A DNA stretch of 11,712 nt from an uncultured Alphaproteobacteria bacterium (GTDB lineage Bacteria; Pseudomonadota; Alphaproteobacteria; Bin95): positions 1-11,712 of the forward strand of contig CAJXVF010000023.1 in assembly GCA_913060845.1 (NCBI GenBank), written 5' to 3'. Positions 6,997 to 11,712 of the stretch are shown piece after piece. Positions within the stretch are counted from its first letter, which is position 1. Each line of letters opens with the position of its first letter. Under the pieces are notes generated by a model. The model saw nothing but the letters and a program-made list of their open reading frames with translations. It ran no database searches and was not told the origin of the DNA. The translations under genes were made by a program, and so were the position numbers.

Positions 6997-7458
6997 TTAG
7001 CGAACCACTTGTTGGCCCGGCGGCACGCCTGTGCCCCAAACCTTGAGTTCCTTGGTGCGCGGTACACGCCCGGCGGCGTGGTCTGCGCTGTTGTAGCGGC
7101 CAAGCTGCAGCACGATCTCGCTCGTGCGTCCGCCCGAAATCGCCAATCCGCCTTCCAATAGCTTCGTTGCACCCGGCGCTGTCGCCAGGACTTCGTAGCG
7201 GGCGAAGCACGGGCCGTTAGAGCTATTCTGCACCGCGATGACATATTCCAGATTGGCGCCATCTGCGCCCGCCGCTTGCTGCCAGCGGAAACTGGGCACC
7301 CCATTCCGAATCGCATTAGCACAGCGCTGGTCCGCCGCACGGTCTTCGCCCATGCGCTGCAGCACCATCGGCTCATAGCCAATCCAGGCCACAGCAAGCG
7401 CTAAAGCAAGCATGGCGATAAAGCCGATTGATATTATGGAACCGCGTCTACGCGTCAT
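6997..7458 (-). CDS. Hypothetical membrane-anchored protein
   Basis: The 153-residue product is not one I recognise. Residues 1-5 are basic (MTRRR), followed by one hydrophobic segment at about 8-27, which may be an uncleaved anchor or signal peptide, so the remainder should be periplasmic. That part (about 45-150) looks beta-rich, with LEYVIAVQNSSNGPCFARYEV, and could be an Ig-like or FxLYD-like fold (a guess). It has just two cysteines, in QRCANAI and GPCFARY, which could form a disulfide. The start is the ATG at 7458 with a GA-rich sequence 9 bases upstream. It is the first gene of the minus-strand operon, 19 bases ahead of the TTC38-like gene, which suggests a shared function. Confidence 0.7.
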   Translation of the reverse strand: MTRRRGSIISIGFIAMLALALAVAWIGYEPMVLQRMGEDRAADQRCANAIRNGVPSFRWQQAAGADGANLEYVIAVQNSSNGPCFARYEVLATAPGATKLLEGGLAISGGRTSEIVLQLGRYNSADHAAGRVPRTKELKVWGTGVPPGQQVVR

Positions 7459-7529
7459 TCTTGTGTCTCTCGCCCGGTTAGGCTTTCATCACATCAGCAT
7501 ACCGCACAAATTACCGGAGGAAACGTCCC
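7459..7529. promoter_or_regulatory. Divergent intergenic region between the two operons, with a strong ribosome site
   Basis: These 71 bases must hold promoters for both the minus-strand operon (from 7458) and the plus-strand catabolic operon (from 7530). I find no convincing -35/-10 pair on either strand and no clear palindromic operator. A strong Shine-Dalgarno, GGAGG (7516-7520), lies 9 bases before the ATG of the MaoC-like gene. Confidence 0.4.
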
Positions 7530-7982
7530 ATGGCTGGACTGTATTTTGAAGACTTCAAAGAAGGCACAGTTTTCAAGCATGACCTGACCCGCACGGTCAC
7601 CGAGATGGACAACGTGATGTTCTGCGCGTTGACCCATAACCCGCAGCCGCTGCATCTGGATGAAGAATTCGGCAAGCAGAGCGAGCATGGCGCGCGGCTG
7701 GTGAATTCATTGTTCACGCTTGGGCTGGTTATTGGTGTGTCCGTCGGCGACACAACACTTGGCACCACGGTTGGTAATCTTGGCATGACCGATTGCGCAT
7801 TCCGCAACCCGGTATTCCACGGCGATACGATTCGTTCGGAAACCACGATTTTGGAAAAGCGCGAATCCAAATCCCGCCCAACCCAGGGCATCGTCACGTT
7901 TGAGCATCGCGGCATCAATCAGCACGGCAAAGAAGTCGCCTATTGCAAGCGCATGGGCCTGATGATGAAGCGCCCCGTTTAA
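7530..7982 (+). CDS. MaoC-family (hot-dog fold) acyl-CoA dehydratase/hydratase
   Basis: This 150-residue protein is a single hot-dog domain of the MaoC/R-specific hydratase family, which adds water to enoyl-CoA thioesters. The opening YFEDFKEGTVF (5-15) and the hydratase segment ALTHNPQPLHLD (33-44) are diagnostic. In classical R-hydratases the catalytic dyad is Asp and His five residues apart. Here the His is H42 but the Asp position is N37. I recall similar NPQPLH segments in other MaoC-like proteins, so this may be a subfamily trait and not damage. It is a standard length for a one-domain hydratase. The start is supported by the GGAGG site. It is the first gene of a four-gene operon, 21 bases before a CitE-like lyase. 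That pairing suggests hydration of an enoyl-CoA to a 3-hydroxyacyl-CoA that the lyase then cleaves, or the reverse. Confidence 0.88.
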   Translation: MAGLYFEDFKEGTVFKHDLTRTVTEMDNVMFCALTHNPQPLHLDEEFGKQSEHGARLVNSLFTLGLVIGVSVGDTTLGTTVGNLGMTDCAFRNPVFHGDTIRSETTILEKRESKSRPTQGIVTFEHRGINQHGKEVAYCKRMGLMMKRPV

Positions 7983-8003
7983 GCTCAAAAAGGAACTGAC
8001 CCC

Positions 8004-8891
8004 ATGGACCCGCTCCGCTGCTTCCTGTTTGTGCCCGCTGATAGCGAGCGCAAATACCAGAAAGCGTCTGGCACCGCCGCCGACGCCCTTATTCTGGATC
8101 TCGAAGATTCAGTCAATCAAGACAACCTGCCCCAAGCCCGCCAGATGGCGCATGATTACCTTCTGCAAAGCCGAGACAAGCTGCGACCGCAGTCACTTTG
8201 GGTGCGCATCAACCCGCTCGACACCGATTTGAGCCTGGTTGATCTGGCAGCCGTTATGGGCGGGTCGCCGGATGGAATTATTCTGCCGAAGACGTTTTCC
8301 GCTGCAGAGGCGATCAAGCTTGATCACATGCTCTCTGCCTTGGAAGCACGGGAGAATATTCAGGTTGGCCGCACCAAAATTCTGGTGGTCGCGACAGAAA
8401 CTGCACGCTCCCTCTTCACGATGGATAGCTTCGTTGGTGCCAGTGACCGCATTTACGGCATGACCTGGGGTGCGGAGGACCTATCTGCTGCACTTGGCGC
8501 ATTCACGAACCAAATGGCCGACGGCGGTTATGAGGACGTATACCGCCTCGCCCGCTCCCTCTGCCTCGCCGCATGCAAAGCGGCTGAGACGGAACCGGTC
8601 GATTCGGTCTACCCAAACTTCCGGGATTTGGACGGCCTATTCAAAGAAGCCCTGCAAGGCCGCAAGACCGGGTTCACCGGCAAGGTCGCGATCCATCCAG
8701 ACCAAGTCGATGTGATCAACAAGGCTTTCGCGCCGACAGAGGATGAAATCGCCTTTGCACACCGCGTGATTGGCGCGTTCAAGGATAAGGGCGGGTCCGG
8801 TACCGTTGGAATGGATGGCAAAATGCTAGACATGCCGCACTTGAAGCAGGCTCGCACCGTGCTGACCATGGCGGAGCGCAACAATGCCTGA
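8004..8891 (+). CDS. CoA-ester lyase, HpcH/HpaI/CitE family (malyl-CoA lyase-like)
   Basis: The 295-residue protein is a TIM-barrel CitE/HpcH-type enzyme. Relatives include citrate lyase beta subunit, malyl-CoA and beta-methylmalyl-CoA lyases and (3S)-malyl-CoA thioesterase. Visible landmarks are RCFLFVPADSERK (5-17), the strand LILDLEDSV (29-37), the substrate Arg in WVRIN (66-70), the metal ligand E132 in ATETARSL, D159 in WGAEDLS, and GKVAIHPDQV near 230. The C-terminal GKMLDMPHLKQA is typical of stand-alone lyases. Together these predict a Mg-dependent retro-Claisen or aldol-type cleavage of a 3-hydroxyacyl-CoA, or its hydrolysis. A ribosome site AAAGGAA lies 9 bases before the ATG. The stop overlaps the next gene's start by 8 bases (ATGCCTGA). 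The exact substrate cannot be told from sequence. Confidence 0.9.
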   Translation: MDPLRCFLFVPADSERKYQKASGTAADALILDLEDSVNQDNLPQARQMAHDYLLQSRDKLRPQSLWVRINPLDTDLSLVDLAAVMGGSPDGIILPKTFSAAEAIKLDHMLSALEARENIQVGRTKILVVATETARSLFTMDSFVGASDRIYGMTWGAEDLSAALGAFTNQMADGGYEDVYRLARSLCLAACKAAETEPVDSVYPNFRDLDGLFKEALQGRKTGFTGKVAIHPDQVDVINKAFAPTEDEIAFAHRVIGAFKDKGGSGTVGMDGKMLDMPHLKQARTVLTMAERNNA

Positions 8892-9816
8892 AGCCATCCC
8901 CTTCGACGCCACCCGGCATTGGACGAAAGAACTGCCCAACGGCACGGTCGTTAAACTCCGTGAGTTTGATTTCGCTGGACCGTTTGCTGGGCGCGATCCG
9001 GCGTCGAAGATGGATGGGCCGCAGTGTTTCCGGGTAGAGCAACCGCCAGGATCCGTCGTTGAGACGCATTTCCATGTGGCGGATGAATTCCAGTTGATCG
9101 CGCTCGGCGGCGGGCGCTTGGGGCGGCACGGACTGATGCCGCTCTCCGTCCACTATTCCGGCGCTTACACGCCCTATGGCCCGATCGTGGCGGACGCGAC
9201 TGATGGTGTCGTTTATTTCACCTTGCGGCCAAGGCGGGATGCGGGCGCACTGTTCTTGCCAGCGGATCGGGAGAGGATGAAACCGGCGGCCAAGCGCTTC
9301 TTTATGGCGGAGCAAGATGAGGGCGTGATTGCGTCCTCCGCACTCGCCAACTTGGAAGCGCCCAGCCTGGTTTCCGCCTATGGGCCGGATGTGACGGGTG
9401 CTGCTGCATGGCGCGCAACGCTCGGACCCGGTCAGCGTCTCACGCCACCAAAACCTGCGGGCGACGGATATTTCATCGTGGTCGCAGAAGGCGGATGGGA
9501 ACATGGCGGCTCGATACTGCCGCAATGGTCCTGCGCGTTCGCGGGTCAAGGTGAAACACCGCCAGTTCTGTTAGCCGGACCAGATGGCCTCGACGCCATC
9601 ATCCTCCAGTTCCCAGAACATGCGAGCACAATAGAGAAAGCCTCTCCAAACGGCGCTGACGCACACGAATGCCCGCTCTGCGGCTTCGTTTATGACGCAG
9701 CGGCAGGCCTGGAAGAGGACGGCATACCAGTCGGTACGGCGTTCGCTGACTTGCCAAACGATTGGACCTGCCCGAACTGTGACGCAGCCAAAACCGAATT
9801 TGAGGCGCTCTCATAA
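8884..9816 (+). CDS. Bicupin protein with C-terminal rubredoxin domain
   Basis: The 310-residue protein is a fusion. The first cupin-like domain (about 45-120) has a metal-site motif ETHFHVADEFQ with H62, H64 and E68, and a likely fourth ligand H90 in LSVHYSG. This is the usual 3-His/1-Glu cupin arrangement, able to hold Fe, Mn or Ni. A second cupin-like stretch (about 170-245) keeps the beta pattern but has no matching ligand set. Residues 262-308 are a rubredoxin domain: CPLCGFVYD (263-271), FADLPNDW (287-294) and CPNC (296-299), with all four Fe ligands C263, C266, C296 and C299. The likely role is redox or oxygenase chemistry at the cupin metal with an attached Fe(Cys)4 site. The reaction is unknown. 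The start ATG overlaps the lyase stop by 8 bases, with GGAG before it. The stop is one base before the amidohydrolase ATG. The domain calls are firm, especially rubredoxin. Confidence 0.85.
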   Translation: MPEAIPFDATRHWTKELPNGTVVKLREFDFAGPFAGRDPASKMDGPQCFRVEQPPGSVVETHFHVADEFQLIALGGGRLGRHGLMPLSVHYSGAYTPYGPIVADATDGVVYFTLRPRRDAGALFLPADRERMKPAAKRFFMAEQDEGVIASSALANLEAPSLVSAYGPDVTGAAAWRATLGPGQRLTPPKPAGDGYFIVVAEGGWEHGGSILPQWSCAFAGQGETPPVLLAGPDGLDAIILQFPEHASTIEKASPNGADAHECPLCGFVYDAAAGLEEDGIPVGTAFADLPNDWTCPNCDAAKTEFEALS

Positions 9817-9817
9817 T

Positions 9818-10687
9818 ATGACCGATTATACGTTTGACGGCCCCGAGCCGGACTTTTCACCAAAGCCCGCCCGGTTCACGCCGCCGCCAGGCTCGGTCGA
9901 TTGCCATTGCCATGTCTTCGGCCCGTTCGATCAGTTCCCCTATGCAGAAGATCGCAGCTACACGCCGCCTGCATCTGTGTTGGCGGATTATCAGGCGATG
10001 CTTGCGGCGACAGGGTTAGAACGCTCCGTCATGGTGCAGCCAAGCGTCTACGGGTTCGATAACCGCGCCAGCTTAGATGCCATGCGCAGAATGGGCGACA
10101 AGATGCGCGGCGTGATGGTCGTGCCGAGCGACGTGACCGATGCTGTCCTGCAGGACATGCATGACGCCGGTGCGCGCGGTCTCCGCTTCAACGTCGATCT
10201 GAAAGGCGGCGTTGGGTTTACTGACTTAGACACACTCACGGCGCGGATCGCGCCTTTGGGGTGGCATATACAGGTGTTCGCGAAACCATCAACTTTCCTG
10301 GAAGCAGCGCACCACCTGGAAGCCCTGCCCTGTGATGTCGTGATCGACCATATGGGCCATGTGCCAGCAGCGGATGGCGTGCATGACTTGGCGTTCCAGC
10401 GGCTGTTAGCAATGCTCAGAGACGGTCGGACTTGGGTCAAAATATCCGGTACCTATCGGATATCGGCTGAAGCGCCGCCCTATTACGACGCACTGCCCTT
10501 GGCCCGCGCGCTGATCGCTGAAGCGCCAGACAAATGCGTATTCGGAACGGATTGGCCACACCCTAACTTCACCGGCCCGATGCCGAACGACAGCGCGCTC
10601 CTGAACTTCCTGGACGACGCCAGCCCGGACGTTGAAACCCGCGACCGGATTCTACTGGATAATCCGGTGAAACTTTACGGGTTTTAG
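9818..10687 (+). CDS. Amidohydrolase-2 family hydrolase, LigI-like (2-pyrone-4,6-dicarboxylate hydrolase group)
   Basis: This 289-residue TIM-barrel hydrolase resembles LigI, which opens the lactone 2-pyrone-4,6-dicarboxylate, and related lactonases such as 4-sulfomuconolactone hydrolase. Landmarks are VDCHCHVFGP with H30 and H32 (27-36), GLRFN (121-125), WHIQVF with H150, VIDHMG with D177 and H178, FGTDWPHPN with D245 and H248, and a NPVKLYGF end. The HxH, His and Asp set is that of the superfamily, some members of which act without a bound metal. The start is the ATG at 9818, one base after the preceding stop, so translation is probably coupled. A longer in-frame reading from 9692 would overlap the rubredoxin-coding part and is rejected. 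It is the last gene of the operon. Its substrate is presumably a lactone or cyclic ester made upstream; LigI activity itself is not proven. Confidence 0.88.
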   Translation: MTDYTFDGPEPDFSPKPARFTPPPGSVDCHCHVFGPFDQFPYAEDRSYTPPASVLADYQAMLAATGLERSVMVQPSVYGFDNRASLDAMRRMGDKMRGVMVVPSDVTDAVLQDMHDAGARGLRFNVDLKGGVGFTDLDTLTARIAPLGWHIQVFAKPSTFLEAAHHLEALPCDVVIDHMGHVPAADGVHDLAFQRLLAMLRDGRTWVKISGTYRISAEAPPYYDALPLARALIAEAPDKCVFGTDWPHPNFTGPMPNDSALLNFLDDASPDVETRDRILLDNPVKLYGF

Positions 10688-11664
10688 ACAGAGGGTTTTT
10701 CCTGCGGCACGGGCCCTTCGTTATCATCCTCCGCAATTGACTCAATCGTGGCGACAGTCTGCGCCATGACGCTGGCGTCTGCGAATTCACCACGATCCTC
10801 TTCAGCCACAGATTCATTCCTCGTCATGCGATAAACAGTGAAGCAAATTAGAAGCACGTGGATCGACGCCGTATAGAGAAACAAGCTCGATTGCCCCCAG
10901 GCTGACATTGCAGCAGAGGCCAGTAATGGCCCGATGGCCGCGCCGATAGCAAAGGTTAGCAATAGGCCGCCCGCCGCTTCAACAAAGCCATCCTGCTCCA
11001 CCATGTCATTCATGTGCGCAGCAGACAGTGCATAGAGCGGTAAAGCGAAGGTACCGAAAACAAAGATGCTAGCGAGCCTGGCAGTTTCAGACGTGTTGCC
11101 GAATACTGCGGCCCCAACGCCGCCCAAAACCGATCCAAAACAAGCAAAAATGATGACGCGGCGACGATCCATCTTGTCAGATGTGCGGCCAAGCGGCCAT
11201 TGGCCAATAGCGCCAGCCAGCGCGCCAATCGCCATAAATATTGCCGCTGCCTGGGCGCTACCGCCTGCTTTTTCCGCAAACACAGGCCCCAACGACCAGA
11301 AGGGTCCGTTCGTCAGTCCAACAGCCAAAACGCCAACCACGCCAACCGGCGAGAGCTTATAGAGTTTCAGCAAACGCACGCGGACATTGGCTGGTGCTGC
11401 TGGCTGCTCCGACTTCGTCATTGCTAACGGTACGGCAGCGATGGACACCAGAATGGAAGCCAAAGCAAACAGTGAGAACGCTTTGGGATCGTCAAGCGTT
11501 ACAAGTAGCTGCCCAAGACTAACCATACCCAGATTAATCACGATATAGACGGAGAACACGACGCCGCGCGTCTCGTTCGTGGCCTTCTCGTTCAGCCAAC
11601 TTTCGATGACCATGAATAAAACAGCAAAGCAAATACCGGTGATAAACCGCATGCCCTGCCAGAC
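10684..11664 (-). CDS. Major facilitator superfamily transporter, 5'-truncated
   Basis: The last 326 residues of an MFS permease are present. The sequence opens within the first half, at WQGMRFITGICFAVLFMVIESWLNE, a segment typical of YcaD-like MFS proteins after about three transmembrane helices, so roughly the first 70-100 residues are missing. About nine hydrophobic helices remain. The inter-domain loop lies around TKSEQPAAPANVRVRLLKLYK, and GQWPLGRTSDKMDRRRV is the MFS motif A-like loop of the second half. The last 45 or so residues form an acidic cytoplasmic tail (VAEEDRGEF, ESIAEDDNEG). The apparent start MYKRQ is adapter sequence and not protein. The stop overlaps the amidohydrolase stop on the other strand by 4 bases. 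The substrate is unknown; it could import the compound used by the neighbouring operon. Confidence 0.88.
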   Translation of the reverse strand, partial: VWQGMRFITGICFAVLFMVIESWLNEKATNETRGVVFSVYIVINLGMVSLGQLLVTLDDPKAFSLFALASILVSIAAVPLAMTKSEQPAAPANVRVRLLKLYKLSPVGVVGVLAVGLTNGPFWSLGPVFAEKAGGSAQAAAIFMAIGALAGAIGQWPLGRTSDKMDRRRVIIFACFGSVLGGVGAAVFGNTSETARLASIFVFGTFALPLYALSAAHMNDMVEQDGFVEAAGGLLLTFAIGAAIGPLLASAAMSAWGQSSLFLYTASIHVLLICFTVYRMTRNESVAEEDRGEFADASVMAQTVATIESIAEDDNEGPVPQEKPSV

Positions 11665-11712
11665 CTGTCTCTTATACACATCTGACGCTGCCGACGAATA
11701 GAGAGGTGTAGA
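11665..11712. other. Residual Nextera sequencing adapter with i5 index and P5 end (artificial)
   Basis: Starting at 11665, CTGTCTCTTATACACATCT is the reverse complement of the Tn5 mosaic end. It is followed by the rest of the adapter to 11697, then the index ATAGAGAG (11698-11705) and GTGTAGA, the start of the P5 flow-cell sequence. It mirrors the left end, including the same index, so genomic DNA stops at 11664. Confidence 0.98.

Noticed and set aside
5562..7161. Long plus-strand open frames (232, 224 and 116 residues) across the TTC38-like and membrane protein genes
   Set aside because: They are antisense shadows of genes with good start sites and family similarity; no domain is recognisable in them.
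6978..7397. N-terminal extension of the TTC38-like protein to 577 residues
   Set aside because: The extension is an out-of-frame reading of the membrane-anchored protein gene; a good ribosome site and the family's usual start are at 6977.
8779..9549. 256-residue minus-strand open frame opposite the lyase and cupin genes
   Set aside because: It straddles two well-supported plus-strand genes, has no recognisable domain, and its composition is that expected of the antisense of GC-rich coding DNA.
9692..9817. Upstream start for the amidohydrolase (42 extra residues)
   Set aside because: This stretch encodes the rubredoxin cysteines in another frame; the coupled ATG at 9818 fits the family.
43..11664. 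CRISPR array, defence system, prophage or toxin-antitoxin genes
   Set aside because: No regularly spaced repeats and no gene of these families was seen on either strand.
1..11712. A transposon bounded by inverted repeats
   Set aside because: The repeats are Nextera adapter with an index and P5 sequence; no transposase gene or target duplication is present.

Overview
The window is a fragment of a bacterial genome, most likely from an alphaproteobacterium. That assignment rests on recognised protein families, a fairly GC-rich composition (not computed) and coding style, so it is an inference. The genomic DNA runs only from about base 43 to base 11664. Both ends are Illumina Nextera adapter, each with the same 8-base index, so this is an assembled contig (probably metagenomic) with untrimmed adapters. 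The genes at both ends are cut off there.

Layout. Left end, minus strand: the N-terminal third-or-less of trigger factor (tig), preceded by a tRNA-Leu(UAG) gene on the same strand. Next, 544-2898 minus, is a 784-residue single-chain thiamine-diphosphate enzyme of the pyruvate dehydrogenase E1 (AceE/MdeB-like) type. It is divergent from an Lrp/AsnC-family regulator (3013-3495 plus) across a 114-base intergenic region that holds promoter-like hexamers and two TTGCGCA repeats. This is a regulator/target pair. A minus-strand operon follows, read from 7458 down to 3498: a small membrane-anchored protein of unknown function, a TTC38-like TPR protein, a periplasmic PCu(A)C copper chaperone and malonyl-CoA decarboxylase. 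Its end converges with the Lrp gene, with only 2 bases between the stop codons.

Divergent from that operon, 7530-10687 plus, is a tight four-gene operon: a MaoC-type hydratase, a CitE/HpcH-type CoA-ester lyase, a bicupin protein carrying a C-terminal rubredoxin domain, and a LigI-like amidohydrolase (lactone hydrolase superfamily). The genes are separated by +21, -8 and +1 bases, so they are almost certainly co-transcribed and in part translationally coupled. Logically this resembles a small catabolic module (oxidation or isomerisation, lactone opening, hydration, retro-Claisen cleavage), but the substrate cannot be read from the sequence. The last gene (minus strand, 5'-truncated by the contig end) is a major facilitator superfamily transporter whose stop codon overlaps that of the amidohydrolase.

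The most interesting item is the cupin-rubredoxin fusion and the operon around it. The most important caution is the adapter ends, which imitate a transposon's inverted repeats and create false protein starts.
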